A stretch of DNA of 64,000 nt from Rhodococcus sp. 1163 (GCF_002091985.1 NZ_MKKX01000038.1:124001-188000), one strand, 5' to 3'. Positions 18,872 through 29,772 are shown, counted from the stretch's first letter. A program made the numbers and translations. Notes: a model not told the origin generated them from the letters alone.

Positions 18872-19708
18872 GTGCTCAAGCTCTTGGGCGCGAAGCCGCT
18901 GAGCGGGAAGGACACGGCGCATGTTCTCCGTGTCCTCGACGCCGACCCGGTTGCCTCGTGCATGATCGCGGCTCGAGTGCAGGATTCGGGGCTCGACCCT
19001 CGGTCGTTCCACGGCGAGATGTGGAGCCGAGGTGGCCCGGACGAGTCCTTGTGCTTCTACGGTGCCAACCTCGTTCCGCTCCTCGGTTCGGTCGATGATC
19101 TCCGCTCGTTCGCCGACCGCGCTTGTCGTGGTCCGCGGATGTGTTCTTCGCTTGTCGGCCGCGCCGAACTGACATTGCCGTTGTGGGAGATGCTCGAACC
19201 CGATTGGGGTGCGCCGCGCGAGCTGCGCAGCGAGCAACCACTGTTGGCGACATCGACGTATTCGGTATTTCCTCCCGACCCTCTGGTCAGACTCGTGCAC
19301 GCCGACGAGCTCGACGTCTACCTCAGTGCCGCCGTAGCCATGTTCATCGAGGAAGTCGGTGTCGATCCACAGGCAAACGACGGCGGAAGGGGTTACCGCC
19401 GTCGGATCGCCAGTCTCATCGCCGCTGGCCGGGCATGGGCGCGATTCGAGGACGGACAAGTCATCTACAAGGCCGAAGTCGGATCACAGTCCGCATCGGT
19501 CGGCCAGATTCAAGGTGTGTGGGTTCACCCGCTCTACCGTGGACAGGGTCTCGGATCGGCGGGTACAGCTACCGTCGTCGACTCCGTGGTGCGGAGCGGT
19601 CGTATCGCCAGCCTGTACGTCAACAGCTTCAATTGGCCTGCGCGCCGCGCGTACAGCCGTATCGGCCTCGAGCAGGTCGCCACGTTCACCACAGTCCTTC
19701 TGGACTAG
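18872..19708 (+). CDS. DUF4081 + GNAT acetyltransferase-like protein
   Basis: A 278-residue two-domain protein. The N-terminal 120 residues match the DUF4081-type domain (HVLRVLDADPVASCMIAARV, GPRMCSSLVGRAE). The C-terminal GNAT fold has the acetyl-CoA loop-like VWVHPLYRGQGLGSAGTA (about 212-229) and a final VNSFNWPARRAYSRIGLEQV. The start is GTG 18872 after GAGGAGG. It occupies the position of M. tuberculosis Rv2867c between ispG and a PBP gene. The acetyl acceptor is unknown; the location beside envelope genes proves nothing about function. Confidence 0.88.
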   Translation: MLKLLGAKPLSGKDTAHVLRVLDADPVASCMIAARVQDSGLDPRSFHGEMWSRGGPDESLCFYGANLVPLLGSVDDLRSFADRACRGPRMCSSLVGRAELTLPLWEMLEPDWGAPRELRSEQPLLATSTYSVFPPDPLVRLVHADELDVYLSAAVAMFIEEVGVDPQANDGGRGYRRRIASLIAAGRAWARFEDGQVIYKAEVGSQSASVGQIQGVWVHPLYRGQGLGSAGTATVVDSVVRSGRIASLYVNSFNWPARRAYSRIGLEQVATFTTVLLD

Positions 19709-19750
19709 ACCGCGATTCGCTGCGCTCGCGTGCACTGTCGCCGAACTACG

Positions 19751-21571
19751 ATGAGCGCGATGAGGTTCTCGGATATGCGGCGCGTTCGACGACCCGCGGT
19801 GGCAGCGCTGGTATGTGTCTTCGTCGTCGGCACTGCCGTCGGGTGTACCCCCGCGCCGGATGGTCCCGAACCTGCAGCTCAGGAATTTCTCTCGGCCTTC
19901 GCCTCGAACGACATCGAGGCAGCCTCGGCGAAGACCGATATTCCCGAATCGGCGGCAGCAGCGCTGGCCGATACCTGGCAGAACCTGCAAGCGGAATCCA
20001 TGGAGGCCCGAACAACATCGGTGCGCGTCGATGGTGACACTGCGCTGGTCGGCTACACCTACCAGTGGCACCTTCCCAAGGGCCGAGTCTGGTCCTACGA
20101 CGGAGAACTGCAAATGGGCCGTGCCGACGGCAACTGGGGAGTGCGGTGGACGTCGACCGATATTCACCCTGGTCTCGGTGACACCCAGACCATGGAATTG
20201 CGCTCGACGTCGCCACCGCGGGCACGCGTCAACGAGCGGTCGGGGTCGGACGTCCTGGTGCCCGGTGTGGTGCACCGCGTCAAGGTGAACGCTGAAGAAT
20301 CCGGCAACATCGTCTCGTCTGCGACCGGACTGGCATCCATTCTCGCGCCGTTCGATTCGGATATCTCGGCGCAAAGCATCGTCGAGTCGGCGACATCGAC
20401 CAAGGGTGACTATCCAGTTGCCCTGCTCCGCGCCGAGGACTACGAGCCCGTCGCGGCGTCGCTGGCTGCACTGCCGGGAGTGACCGTCTCCGGCGAGTCC
20501 GATCTGCTCACGACCGATCCGACGTTCGCCCCCGATTTGATCTCTCAGGTGAAGAAAACCGTCATCGACGAGGTCGACGGTAAAGCCGGGTGGAGCGTGG
20601 TCACGGTGAACCGGAACGGGGTCGACGTCGATGTACTGACCGACACTGCTTCACAGCCCGCGCCCTCGGTGTCCATCAGCCTCGATCGCAACATTCAGGT
20701 GGCAGCACAGAATGCGGTGAACGCGCGGATCGAGCAAGCCATGATGGTGGTAATTCAGCCGTCCACGGGTGCGATTCTTGCAGTTGCCCAGAACAAGGAA
20801 GCCGATCGCGACGGTCCTGTTGCATCCGCCGGGCTGTACCCGCCCGGGTCTACCTTCAAGATCATCACGGCCGGCGCAGCCATATCGTCGGGACTCGCGA
20901 CGCCGGACACGACGGTGCCGTGCCCGGGGCGCATCGTGATCGGTGAACGCAGCATCCCGAACTACAACGAATTTTCGCTCGGGAACGTATCGATGGGAAC
21001 CGCGTTCACTCGCTCCTGCAATACGTCCTTCGCCAAGCTCGCCAGCGAGATGCAACCGGATGCGCTCACCGTGGCAGCCTCGCAGTTCGGGGTCGGTCCG
21101 GACTACGACGTCGTGGGATTGCCCACCGATTCCGGGTCGGTGCCACCGGCCGAAGACTTGGTCCAGCGGACCGAGGACGGATTCGGGCAAGGCAAGGTCG
21201 TGGTCTCGACGTTCGGAATGGCGCTTGCGGCTGCCACCGTGGCACACGGATCGACACCGGAACCGAATCTGATCGTGGGACGGGAAACTCGGATCGAGGG
21301 TGACCATCCACCGATCTCGCCGCTGATGGTCGACGGGCTTCGAGGAATGATGCGCTCGGTCGTCACCAGCGGTACCGCCGAGCGGATCGCCGATCAGGGC
21401 GAGGTGTACGGCAAGACGGGGGAGGCCGAGGTCGAGGGCGGTTCGCATGCGTGGTTCGTCGGCTACCGCGGCGATCTGGCATTCGCGACGCTCGTCGTTC
21501 GCGGCGGAAGCTCCGACAACGCGGTGGCGGTCACCAGGGAAATGTTCGAGCAGTTGCCCCTGGACTACTAG
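19751..21571 (+). CDS. Penicillin-binding lipoprotein, transpeptidase with NTF2-like domain
   Basis: A class B-type PBP of about 606 residues (start ATG 19751; ATG 19760 is also possible). A signal sequence ends in the lipobox VGTAVGC, so it is probably a lipoprotein on the outer face of the membrane. An NTF2-like MecA_N domain (about 40-150) and a dimerisation region precede the transpeptidase. The catalytic motifs are STFK (Ser about 367), SCNT in the SxN position (about 418) and KTG (about 554, YGKTGEAEVEG). It cross-links peptidoglycan and is the likely counterpart of mycobacterial Rv2864c. It shares its CTAG stop with the convergent LuxR-type gene. Confidence 0.92.
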   Translation: MSAMRFSDMRRVRRPAVAALVCVFVVGTAVGCTPAPDGPEPAAQEFLSAFASNDIEAASAKTDIPESAAAALADTWQNLQAESMEARTTSVRVDGDTALVGYTYQWHLPKGRVWSYDGELQMGRADGNWGVRWTSTDIHPGLGDTQTMELRSTSPPRARVNERSGSDVLVPGVVHRVKVNAEESGNIVSSATGLASILAPFDSDISAQSIVESATSTKGDYPVALLRAEDYEPVAASLAALPGVTVSGESDLLTTDPTFAPDLISQVKKTVIDEVDGKAGWSVVTVNRNGVDVDVLTDTASQPAPSVSISLDRNIQVAAQNAVNARIEQAMMVVIQPSTGAILAVAQNKEADRDGPVASAGLYPPGSTFKIITAGAAISSGLATPDTTVPCPGRIVIGERSIPNYNEFSLGNVSMGTAFTRSCNTSFAKLASEMQPDALTVAASQFGVGPDYDVVGLPTDSGSVPPAEDLVQRTEDGFGQGKVVVSTFGMALAAATVAHGSTPEPNLIVGRETRIEGDHPPISPLMVDGLRGMMRSVVTSGTAERIADQGEVYGKTGEAEVEGGSHAWFVGYRGDLAFATLVVRGGSSDNAVAVTREMFEQLPLDY

Positions 21572-22437
21572 GGCAGTAGCCCGCGACGCCGCGCGGTGAC
21601 CACTGCTTCGTACCTCGTCTTGGCGCCCGTCTTGTTCATGGCGGTGCGCAGGTACGACTTGACTGTCTCCTGACCGAGTGACAAGCGTTGCGCTGCTTCG
21701 GCATTGGTACATCCGAGGGCGATCTGAGCCAGGACGTCGATCTCGCGAACCGAGAGTCGGACCTCGGTGTCGGGCTGCCGGTCCGCCGATAGAAGAGACG
21801 CCGACATTCGGTCCGACAGCATTCTCAGCTCGGCCCGCGTGGAGGCATCGGACGTCGTACTCGCGAGTGTCCTCAGTTCGGCGTAGATGTCGCGCAATTC
21901 CGCGGTGGCCGCCGCGTGCCCGGCGAAACCGGCTTCGGTGCCGGTGCTGGAATCGAGCAATCTGAGGCGCATGTCCACCTCGTCTCGAATGGCGATCTCG
22001 TGACTCAGCCGTCGAGACGCCTTCACCATCATCTCGGCAATTCGGTCGCCGATGGGGCCGCGCTCGCGGACAGCCGCGTACATCACCGCGCGTGAGGCGC
22101 CTGCGACGACGACCGGAACAGCGAGGATCGAGCGCAGGCCCTCGCCGAGAACGGGTCGGTCGTAGTCGTGCGTGATGTATAGCGAGCTTCCGTAGTCGCT
22201 GACCGCCGCAGGTTGTTGCTGGTCGAGGACGCGGCCGCCGAGGCCGGATCTACTCGGGATCAACAGTCCGTCCAGTCCCTTTGTGCGGGTGCCGTGGAAT
22301 TCGCTCAGGTACAAGGTGTTGCCGGCGGATACTTCACCGCCGAAGACAACCGGCACTCCGGACGATGCCACGATCTGCCGCAGTTCCGCGCGAAGCGCAT
22401 CACCGTCTCGCGGGCGCAACACGTCGGTGGTCGGCAT
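21568..22437 (-). CDS. LuxR-type transcriptional regulator with GAF-like sensor
   Basis: A 289-residue regulator. ATG 22437 is preferred over GTG 22443 because AGAGG sits 5 nt before the ATG and overlaps the GTG. The N-terminal 150 residues look like a GAF sensor (GLDGLLIPSRSGLGGRVLDQ, SSLYITHDYDRPVLGEGLRSILAVPVVV). The C-terminal LuxR HTH (about 225-289) reads LSVREIDVLAQIALGCTNAEAA and LGQETVKSYLRTAMNKTGA. This architecture is typical of regulators of aromatic or other small-molecule catabolism, but no catabolic operon is adjacent. It is divergent from map. Confidence 0.88.
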   Translation of the reverse strand: MPTTDVLRPRDGDALRAELRQIVASSGVPVVFGGEVSAGNTLYLSEFHGTRTKGLDGLLIPSRSGLGGRVLDQQQPAAVSDYGSSLYITHDYDRPVLGEGLRSILAVPVVVAGASRAVMYAAVRERGPIGDRIAEMMVKASRRLSHEIAIRDEVDMRLRLLDSSTGTEAGFAGHAAATAELRDIYAELRTLASTTSDASTRAELRMLSDRMSASLLSADRQPDTEVRLSVREIDVLAQIALGCTNAEAAQRLSLGQETVKSYLRTAMNKTGAKTRYEAVVTARRRGLLP

Positions 22438-22578
22438 GGTCACCTCTTTCGCAAACGTCAGTTCATTTTCCGAACTTCAGTGATCTGAATCATAGATGGC
22501 GCATCGACGTCGGTACATGCGCGGTCGGTCCGGGGACCGACTACGCATACACCGATGCACAGCGCATACGCTGGAGTC

Positions 22579-23454
22579 ATGTCTGTGACAGCCGAGAGCA
22601 AGCCCCGTCAGCCACTCGTGCCAGGCGTCGTGTCGCCCACACTGCCCGTGCCGAATTCGATCGAACGCCCCGAGTACGCCTGGAAGCCGACGGCGAACGA
22701 GGGAAACGAGCCTTGGGTTCAGACGCCCGAGGTCATCGAAAAGATGCGTGTCGCCAGCAAGATCGCTGCGCGAGCACTGCAGGAGGCGGGCAAGGCGGTT
22801 GCGCCCGGGGTCACGACCGACGAACTCGACCGGATCGCTCACGAGTACATGATCGACCACGGTGCCTACCCGTCGACGTTGGGTTACAAGGGTTTTCCCA
22901 AGTCGTGCTGCACCTCTCTCAACGAGGTCATCTGCCACGGCATCCCGGACTCGACGGTGATTCAGGATGGCGACATCGTGAACATCGACGTCACGGCATA
23001 CATCGACGGAGTGCACGGCGATACCAACGCGACCTTCCTCGCTGGCGACGTGTCGGAGGAGGCACGCCTGCTGGTGGAGCGCACTCATGAGGCGACGATG
23101 CGGGCCATCAAGGCAGTCAAGCCGGGTCGGGCGCTCAATGTGATCGGCCGAGTCATCGAGTCGTACGCGCATCGTTTCGGATACGGCGTCGTGGAGGACT
23201 TCACCGGCCACGGCATCGGCACCACGTTTCACAGCGGTCTCGTCGTTCTGCACTACGACCAGCCTTCGGTCGAGACGATCATCGAGCCCGGGATGACCTT
23301 CACCATCGAGCCGATGATCAATCTCGGCGGAATCAACGCCGAGATGTGGGACGACGGCTGGACGGTGGTCACCCACGACCGGAAGTGGACTGCGCAGTTC
23401 GAGCACACCCTGGTGGTCACCGAGACCGGTAGTGAGATCCTCACGTTGCCGTGA
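22579..23454 (+). CDS. map: Methionine aminopeptidase type I
   Basis: MAP removes the initiator methionine from nascent proteins. ATG 22579 gives 291 residues; an upstream in-frame start exists. The N-terminal extension of about 40 residues ([21 protein letters not shown]) with a proline-rich character is typical of the actinobacterial MapB type. The dinuclear metal ligands appear in [14 protein letters not shown] (two Asp), GHGIGTTFH (His), FTIEPM (Glu) and QFEHTLVV (Glu). The stop overlaps the cobQ start by 4 bp. Confidence 0.96.
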   Translation: MSVTAESKPRQPLVPGVVSPTLPVPNSIERPEYAWKPTANEGNEPWVQTPEVIEKMRVASKIAARALQEAGKAVAPGVTTDELDRIAHEYMIDHGAYPSTLGYKGFPKSCCTSLNEVICHGIPDSTVIQDGDIVNIDVTAYIDGVHGDTNATFLAGDVSEEARLLVERTHEATMRAIKAVKPGRALNVIGRVIESYAHRFGYGVVEDFTGHGIGTTFHSGLVVLHYDQPSVETIIEPGMTFTIEPMINLGGINAEMWDDGWTVVTHDRKWTAQFEHTLVVTETGSEILTLP

Positions 23455-25001
23455 GTGGAGCCTGCGGAATGAACCGACGGGCCGTGAGTGGTTCGGGGCG
23501 CGGGGGCGCGTTGTTGGTGGCTGGGACGACGTCGGATGCGGGTAAGAGTGTTCTGGTGGCCGGTCTGTGTCGTTTGTTGGCACGCAGAGGTATGTCGGTT
23601 GCACCGTTCAAGGCCCAGAACATGTCGAACAATTCGGTGGTGACGCTCGATGGTGGTGAGATCGGGCGGGCGCAGGCGTTTCAGGCGCGGGCCTGTGGTC
23701 TGGAGCCGAGTGTGCGTTTCAATCCGGTGTTGCTGAAGCCGGGGAGTGATCGGACGTCGCAGTTGGTGGTTCGGGGTCGAGCTGTCGCGAATGTGTCGGC
23801 GTCGAGTTACGTCGAGCATCGTCAGTCGCTTCGTACTGTCGTCGCCGCCGAGTTGGATTCGCTTCGCAGGGATTTCGATTTCGTGATCTGTGAGGGGGCT
23901 GGATCACCGGCGGAGATCAATCTGCGTGAGACGGATCTTGCGAATATGGGGTTGGCCACGGCTGCAAGGCTTCCGGTCATCGTGGTGGGGGATATCGACC
24001 GTGGGGGAGTGTTGGCCCACCTCTACGGCACGGTGGCGATACTCGATGAGGCTGATCAGGCGTTGATTGCAGGCTTCGTGATCAACAAGTTTCGCGGCGA
24101 TCCGTCGTTGCTGGCTCCTGGACTCGTCCAGCTCGAAGCTTTGACGGGTAGGCCCACGTATGGGGTGGTTCCGTACGCCGACGATCTATGGATGGATGCC
24201 GAGGATTCGCTCGGTGTCGTCGCGGACGCTCCGGTGGGCAGGCCACGTCCGCCTGCGGGGTCGCAGTGGTTGCGTGTCGCTGCGGTGCGGTTGCCTCGAA
24301 TCTCCAACACGACCGATGTCGAGGCCCTCGCGTGTGAGCCGGGGGTTTCGGTCAATTGGGTGACCGAGCCGTCTCGATTGACCGACGCCGATCTGGTCAT
24401 CGTTCCCGGCAGCAAAGCGACACTGTCGGATTTGCATTGGTTGCGGAAAACTGGTCTGGCCGAAGCCATCCAGGACCGGGTGGAGGCTCGGCGCCCGGTT
24501 CTCGGAATTTGCGGTGGGTATCAGATGCTCGGTCGAACGATCACGGACGGAATCGAATCCGCGGATGTTCGGGCTTCGGGACTTGGATTGCTCGATCTCG
24601 ATATCGAGTTCGAGGCCGACAAGGTTCTTGCGGGCGTGGGCGGGGAATCACCGTTTTTCGGCGTCGGTGATGTCACGGGTTACGAGATTCATCACGGACG
24701 CGTCGTGCACAGCGGCGATACGCCACTGTTTCGATATCGTGACGGCCGGCCGGAGGGGAGTGTGCGGGAGGCAGTGATGGGTACGCATTGGCACGGTGTA
24801 CTCGAATCCGATTGTTTCCGTAGAGAATTCCTCCGATGGGCAGCCGCTCGTGCTGGACGCAATGATTTTGTCGTAGCACCGGACACCTCGGTGGTCGGGT
24901 TGCGTGAGGAGCAACTCGACCTGTTGGCGGATCTGGTCGAGAACAACGTCGACGTCGACGCCGTGCTGGCAGTGATCGAAGGCGGCGTCGACGCGCAGTA
25001 G
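23451..25001 (+). CDS. cobQ: Cobyric acid synthase (adenosylcobyrate amidotransferase)
   Basis: CobQ amidates four carboxyl groups of adenosylcobyrinate a,c-diamide using glutamine and ATP. The 516-residue protein has the N-terminal P-loop-like [10 protein letters not shown] (about 24-33), the family motif FKAQNMSNN and an acidic [14 protein letters not shown]. The C-terminal class I glutamine amidotransferase has Cys in [12 protein letters not shown]-like sequence ([11 protein letters not shown]) and His in [10 protein letters not shown] took GTG 23451, in the 4-bp overlap with map; ATG 23469 is an alternative. It is separate from the riboswitch-led cob operon 7 kb downstream and shows no B12 leader of its own. 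Confidence 0.93.
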   Translation: MSGACGMNRRAVSGSGRGGALLVAGTTSDAGKSVLVAGLCRLLARRGMSVAPFKAQNMSNNSVVTLDGGEIGRAQAFQARACGLEPSVRFNPVLLKPGSDRTSQLVVRGRAVANVSASSYVEHRQSLRTVVAAELDSLRRDFDFVICEGAGSPAEINLRETDLANMGLATAARLPVIVVGDIDRGGVLAHLYGTVAILDEADQALIAGFVINKFRGDPSLLAPGLVQLEALTGRPTYGVVPYADDLWMDAEDSLGVVADAPVGRPRPPAGSQWLRVAAVRLPRISNTTDVEALACEPGVSVNWVTEPSRLTDADLVIVPGSKATLSDLHWLRKTGLAEAIQDRVEARRPVLGICGGYQMLGRTITDGIESADVRASGLGLLDLDIEFEADKVLAGVGGESPFFGVGDVTGYEIHHGRVVHSGDTPLFRYRDGRPEGSVREAVMGTHWHGVLESDCFRREFLRWAAARAGRNDFVVAPDTSVVGLREEQLDLLADLVENNVDVDAVLAVIEGGVDAQ

Positions 25002-25041
25002 CGGGTCGAGCCCTACGAGGAGTGCAGTAGCGTGATATCCC

Positions 25042-25608
25042 ATGGAGTACAAGCAGGTATCGACGGGCGGCGGGACTCGCACGGTGCGTATCGCCGGACC
25101 GGAATCCAGACATGTCGTGCTGTTGCTTCCGGGTCTGGGGGATAGCCCCGACGTATTCGACGGCGTATCCGAGCGGTTGCACAATTCGGACCTGAAAACC
25201 GTTGCAGTGGAGGATGTGCGAGGACTCGACGGCGATTCCATGGTGGCAATCCTCGACGAACTGTCGTTGCCCTGGGTGCACCTCGTCGGCAATCGCGAAG
25301 GCGCTGAGCTGGCATGGACACTGGCAGCCCGAACGTTCGGTCGATTCGCGAGCCTTGTCGCATGCGACCGCGGTCATCCGGCCGTCGCAGATCAGGATGG
25401 GGACATCCTCGCTTCTGACTGCTCGCCCGTCGAACTGCCGACCACGATCGTGATCGGCAGTTCGCTGAAACGAGCGAGTGCGGACGGTAGCGGGCGGCTG
25501 GTCTATTCGGACTTCCGGGTCGTTCAACTCGACGGCGTGGACAACATCCCGAGCGATGCAACAGCCGAACTTGCTACCGAGATCGCGCTCCGCACCAACC
25601 CTTGGTGA
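25042..25608 (+). CDS. Serine-less alpha/beta-hydrolase-like protein, unknown function
   Basis: A 188-residue protein from ATG 25042. It has the start of an alpha/beta-hydrolase fold: VVLLLPGLGDSPDVF (about 30-44, the HG/oxyanion-type loop) followed by VHLVGNREGAELAW (about 89-102). The nucleophile elbow normally reads G-x-S-x-G; here it is G-N-R-E-G, so the serine is replaced by arginine. The region after it is short, only about 90 residues, with no obvious acid-His pair. It looks like a catalytically dead or divergent member. It is flanked by cobQ (41 bp upstream) and the convergent mycothione reductase gene. Function is unknown. Confidence 0.72.
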   Translation: MEYKQVSTGGGTRTVRIAGPESRHVVLLLPGLGDSPDVFDGVSERLHNSDLKTVAVEDVRGLDGDSMVAILDELSLPWVHLVGNREGAELAWTLAARTFGRFASLVACDRGHPAVADQDGDILASDCSPVELPTTIVIGSSLKRASADGSGRLVYSDFRVVQLDGVDNIPSDATAELATEIALRTNPW

Positions 25609-25626
25609 TGCGGAGCACTCTCGCAG

Positions 25627-27024
25627 TTACACGTCGAGACCGAGCAGTGCGTTCTCGACCACTTCGGGCAGGCCGGGGTGAATCCAGTACTGCCCGCGGG
25701 CCATGTCGAGGGCGGAGGTTCCGAAGCTCATGGCCTGGATGAGCGGTTGTATGACCGTCGGTGCCTGAGCGCCGATGACGTGGGCTCCCAAGATGCGACC
25801 GGTCTTCTTTTCCGCAATGATTTTGCAGAAGCCGTCTTGGTCCTCCATTGCCCAGCCGTACGCGACGTCGCCGTAGTTCTGGATCTTGACCGTGATGTCG
25901 AGGCCTGCGCTGCGGGCCTGTGCCTCGGTGAGTCCGACCTCGGCGATCTGGGGGTGGGTGAACACGGCCGCCGGCACGAAGCGGTGATCGTACTTCCACA
26001 GATTCGTCGTATCCTGCCAAGCATTGTTCGACAAGTTGTGCTGCACTACTCGCGCTTCGTGGTTGGCCACGTGCTTGAGTTGGAACGGCGACGACACATC
26101 ACCGAGTGCAAAGACTCCCTCGGCGCTCGTACGACCGTATTCGTCTACTCGAATGCGACCTTCCGCGTCGAGTTCGACTCCGGCCTTGTCGGCGTAGAGG
26201 CGATCACCGTTGGGCCGGCGTCCGACAGCGACGAGGAGTGCGTCACCGAGGATCCGGGTACCGTCACCGAGTTCGAGACCGACGCTGGTGCCTTCGGAGA
26301 TCGCGTTCGCCTCCCCGCACTCGAGGTGGACGTCCCAGTTTTTCTGTGCAAGTTCGGTGAAGCGAGCCGAAATGTCACTGTCGAGACCGCGGAGCAGCGT
26401 GCTCTTGCGTGCGACGATCGATACCTTCGATCCGAGCGCGCCGAATACATGCGCAAACTCTGCTGCTATGTAGCCGGATCCAAGGATGACGAGATGTTCG
26501 GGCAGTTCGGGCAATCTCATGAGGTCGTCGTTGGTATGAAACGGCACACCGCTGTCGAGTATCTGTCGAGGAATCACCGGTCTGGATCCGGCTGCGATGA
26601 CGACCTGGTCAGCGGTGATCACCTCACCGGCGCCGGTGTCGATGGTCCGGGGACCGACGAACGACGCGTGGCTCGAAAACAGGGTGACGTTGGGGCTGCC
26701 GCTCTCGCGGTAGTGCTTGCCGCCCGCTGAGATGGGATCGATACGGCCGAATACTCGGCTCACGATATCGGACCAGCGGACTCGCTCGATCGAGGAGTCG
26801 ATTCCGTAGCGCGACGATTCGCGGATCGTCCTCGCGACCTCGGCGGCGTAGACGAACATCTTCGTGGGAATGCAACCGACGTTGAGACAGGTGCCCCCGA
26901 ACGGTGAATGCTCTTCGAAAATTGCCACCGTCTTGTCCGAGAACTGCTCGTTCGCGATGGAGTTGCCCGAACCTGATCCGATGATCGCGATGTCGAAATG
27001 ACGACCGCTTGTTTGACTGCTCAC
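25627..27024 (-). CDS. mtr: Mycothione reductase
   Basis: Mtr is the NADPH-dependent flavoprotein that reduces mycothiol disulfide, keeping the actinobacterial thiol buffer reduced. The 465 residues follow the pyridine nucleotide-disulfide oxidoreductase plan: FAD-binding IIGSGSGNS (about 14-22), redox-active Cys46 and Cys51 in [16 protein letters not shown](P)-binding [17 protein letters not shown], second FAD motif VFALGDVSS, and the dimerisation domain ending in [17 protein letters not shown] with the active-site His. The GSGSGN variation near the N-terminus distinguishes mycothione reductases from glutathione and lipoamide enzymes. It overlaps the upstream hydrolase stop by 4 bp. Confidence 0.95.
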   Translation of the reverse strand: MSSQTSGRHFDIAIIGSGSGNSIANEQFSDKTVAIFEEHSPFGGTCLNVGCIPTKMFVYAAEVARTIRESSRYGIDSSIERVRWSDIVSRVFGRIDPISAGGKHYRESGSPNVTLFSSHASFVGPRTIDTGAGEVITADQVVIAAGSRPVIPRQILDSGVPFHTNDDLMRLPELPEHLVILGSGYIAAEFAHVFGALGSKVSIVARKSTLLRGLDSDISARFTELAQKNWDVHLECGEANAISEGTSVGLELGDGTRILGDALLVAVGRRPNGDRLYADKAGVELDAEGRIRVDEYGRTSAEGVFALGDVSSPFQLKHVANHEARVVQHNLSNNAWQDTTNLWKYDHRFVPAAVFTHPQIAEVGLTEAQARSAGLDITVKIQNYGDVAYGWAMEDQDGFCKIIAEKKTGRILGAHVIGAQAPTVIQPLIQAMSFGTSALDMARGQYWIHPGLPEVVENALLGLDV

Positions 27025-28061
27025 GAAATGGTCCCTAGTTCGTTGTGGTTTCGGCCGGAATCTCGTTCGATGTGCTCACTTCGATGTAACCACTCGAGCC
27101 ACTCGTCGACCTCGTCGAATGCCCGTGCCCGCGGTACGTCCTGTGAGAGAAAGACGTCGTGGCGGGCGCCCTCGATGGGAACGATCGTCGTACGATCGCC
27201 CAGGCAGCCTGCCCAGCGCGCGATTTGACGAACATCGAGCACCGCATCGGCAGCGTCGATCGCGGAACTGTACTTACGGGAGAAGTGCGTCACTTTGGAC
27301 CGCAGAATCAGCGAAGGAATACCGATGTCGAGACCTCGATGCAGCTTTGCATGTCCATGTCGGATCGCGCGGATCCAACCGAAGGTGATGGGGAAGCCGG
27401 ACAGCGGCTTCCAGTCGAGGTTGTAGTCCCACTCGCCGTGCTCGGACGCAGCAAGCGAGAGACCATAGGTGTCCAGACCCATCCCTGGCAACGCCGTCTT
27501 GGCCTTGACCTTGCCGATGACGCCGATCGCGGTGGTGCCGACGCTACGAACCGCTGCGGGGCCCTGCAGGTCGAACCAAGGACTGTTCAGGATGACACCG
27601 TCGATGCCGAGTCCGGTAGTGCCGCCGTCCTGACGGTTGAGGCGATCGAGCCACAGCGGAAGAATCAGCCCGCCCGTGGAATGAGCGAGGAGCAACACCG
27701 ACTTACCGCTCGGCTCCCGGCGAACCAGCGAGAGCGCTTCGTTCAACTCGTCGTCGTAGAACGCCAGATCGGTCACGAAGTGCGGTGTCTGGCCTTCACG
27801 CAGAGACCTTCCGCACTTACGCAGGTCCAGCGCGTAGAACGCATAGCCTTTGGCTGCGAAATGTTCTGCCAGATGCTGTTGGAAGAAGTAGTCGGTGAAG
27901 CCGTGAACGTAGATCACCGCCCGGTCGAAAGACGGTGTATCTGCCGGTTGGTACCGAACGAGAGTCGCCTCGACCTGGCCTTCACCATCCGGATCTGCGC
28001 CGAGGGGAATGGTCGTCTGCTCGTAGCCGTCGCCGAGGACATCGGGTACCCAGGTAGTCAC
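27021..28061 (-). CDS. Alpha/beta hydrolase (serine aminopeptidase/monoacylglycerol-lipase-like)
   Basis: A 346-residue hydrolase in the Hydrolase_4/S33 group. The oxyanion region reads [24 protein letters not shown]-like sequence ([11 protein letters not shown]), DLRKCGRS is typical of lysophospholipase/MGL relatives, and the nucleophile is in LLAHSTGG (Ser about 128). A C-terminal His is available in GARHDVF. Start is GTG 28061. It is co-transcribed with mtr through a 4-bp overlap, matching Rv2854-Rv2855. A lipid-ester substrate is likely but not shown by the sequence. No signal peptide. Confidence 0.88.
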   Translation of the reverse strand: MTTWVPDVLGDGYEQTTIPLGADPDGEGQVEATLVRYQPADTPSFDRAVIYVHGFTDYFFQQHLAEHFAAKGYAFYALDLRKCGRSLREGQTPHFVTDLAFYDDELNEALSLVRREPSGKSVLLLAHSTGGLILPLWLDRLNRQDGGTTGLGIDGVILNSPWFDLQGPAAVRSVGTTAIGVIGKVKAKTALPGMGLDTYGLSLAASEHGEWDYNLDWKPLSGFPITFGWIRAIRHGHAKLHRGLDIGIPSLILRSKVTHFSRKYSSAIDAADAVLDVRQIARWAGCLGDRTTIVPIEGARHDVFLSQDVPRARAFDEVDEWLEWLHRSEHIERDSGRNHNELGTIS

Positions 28062-28223
28062 AGATCACAACTGTAGTAGCAGGTGCAAAGTGCACTTCGA
28101 GAGCACAATCGAAGAAGAGCTTGAAAGCGCTTCGAGTCGGGTATCTACGGCCGGGTAATGTAGCCGCCACCTGAGCAGAGTTTCCTCACGCGAGTACTCA
28201 CGAACAAGGAAGTCGAATCTCCA

Positions 28224-29759
28224 GTGTCAAATGAACAGCGCTCCAATCAAGAGCAGGTCAAGCGAGTGAAAACCGATGTGGTCCTCGTCGGCGCCGGAAT
28301 CATGAGCGCAACTCTCGGGGCACTGCTTCGACAGTTGGAGCCCGATTGGTCGATCGATGTGTACGAGCGTCTCGACGCCGCTGCCGCCGAAAGCAGTGAC
28401 GCATGGAACAACGCCGGCACCGGCCATTCCGCGCTGTGTGAGCTCAATTACACGCCGCAGAACAAAGACGGTTCCGTCGACATCGCCAAGGCGCTCAACG
28501 TCAACGAGCAGTTCCAGGTTTCCCGTCAGTTCTGGGCGCACAGCCTGGAAACGGGCATTCTGAGCGACGCGAAGAACTTCATCAATCCGATCCCGCACGT
28601 GAGCTTCGTGCATGGTAAGGACAACACCAAGTACCTGAAGGCTCGATACGACGCCCTGGCTTCGAATCCGCTGTTCGAAGGTATGGAGTACATCGACAGT
28701 CCGGACGAGTTCACGCGTCGACTTCCCCTCATGGGCGCGGGCCGCGACTTCTCCGATCCCGTCGCCCTCAACTGGAGCGACAACGGAACGGACGTCGACT
28801 TCGGCGCGCTCACCCGCCAACTTCTGAACTACCTCTCCGGCGCCGGCGCCACCGTGCACTTCGGAAACGACGTGCGCAACATCTCGAAGCAGTCGGACGG
28901 AACGTGGGACGTCAAGGTGGCAAACCTTCGCACCGGTTCCAAGAAGACGGTCAACGCCAAGTTCGTGTTCGTCGGCGCGGGTGGCGGTGCTTTGCATCTG
29001 CTCCAGAAATCGGGCATCAGCGAGATCAAGGGCTTCGGAGGGTTCCCGGTCAGCGGTGAATGGCTGCGCTGCACCAACCCCGAGCTCATCGATCAGCACT
29101 CGGCCAAGGTGTATGGCAAGGCGTCGGTAGGTGCGCCCCCGATGTCGGTGCCCCACCTCGACACACGTGTCATCGGCGGGAAGCCCGGTTTGCTCTTCGG
29201 TCCGTACGCAGGATGGTCGCCGAAGTTCCTCAAGGAAGGAAAGTTGACCGATCTTCCTTCGTCGGTCAAGCCGGGGAACTTGATGTCGATGCTCGGCGTG
29301 GGCGTCACCGAGCTCGGACTCGTGAAGTACCTGCTGAGCGAACTGTCGCAGTCGCAGGCCGATCGCGTGGACACGCTTCGTGAATTCGCACCCAAGGTTC
29401 TCGACAAGGACTGGGAGATCGTCACCGCCGGGCAGCGAGTCCAGGTGATTCGAAAGAAGGGCCGCGGCGGAGTTCTCGAATTCGGCACTGCGGTGATCAA
29501 CGCTGCAGACGGAACGATCGCGGGCCTGCTCGGTGCGTCGCCGGGTGCTTCCACCGCGGTACCGGCGATGCTCGATGTGTTGCAGCGTTGCTTCGGCGAC
29601 CGCTACGAGGCGTGGCAGCCCAAGCTCAAGGAAATGGTGCCTTCGCTCGGGGTCAAATTGGCAGAGGATCGTTCGCTGTTCCGCGAAATATTCGACTGGA
29701 CCTCGCGTGCGCTCGAGCTGGACGAGTCGTCCCAACTCGCACAGCACACCGGCGTGTGA
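28224..29759 (+). CDS. mqo: Malate:quinone oxidoreductase
   Basis: Mqo is a peripheral membrane FAD enzyme that oxidises malate to oxaloacetate and passes electrons to menaquinone, replacing or complementing NAD malate dehydrogenase. The 511-residue length fits the family. The FAD-binding motif [13 protein letters not shown] is at about 20-32, followed by [51 protein letters not shown] and [12 protein letters not shown]. The start is GTG 28224. The upstream 162-bp region is shared with the divergent hydrolase-mtr pair and carries a small AAGTGCACTT palindrome at 28088-28097. Confidence 0.97.
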   Translation: MSNEQRSNQEQVKRVKTDVVLVGAGIMSATLGALLRQLEPDWSIDVYERLDAAAAESSDAWNNAGTGHSALCELNYTPQNKDGSVDIAKALNVNEQFQVSRQFWAHSLETGILSDAKNFINPIPHVSFVHGKDNTKYLKARYDALASNPLFEGMEYIDSPDEFTRRLPLMGAGRDFSDPVALNWSDNGTDVDFGALTRQLLNYLSGAGATVHFGNDVRNISKQSDGTWDVKVANLRTGSKKTVNAKFVFVGAGGGALHLLQKSGISEIKGFGGFPVSGEWLRCTNPELIDQHSAKVYGKASVGAPPMSVPHLDTRVIGGKPGLLFGPYAGWSPKFLKEGKLTDLPSSVKPGNLMSMLGVGVTELGLVKYLLSELSQSQADRVDTLREFAPKVLDKDWEIVTAGQRVQVIRKKGRGGVLEFGTAVINAADGTIAGLLGASPGASTAVPAMLDVLQRCFGDRYEAWQPKLKEMVPSLGVKLAEDRSLFREIFDWTSRALELDESSQLAQHTGV

Positions 29760-29772
29760 TAGCAACAGGCCT

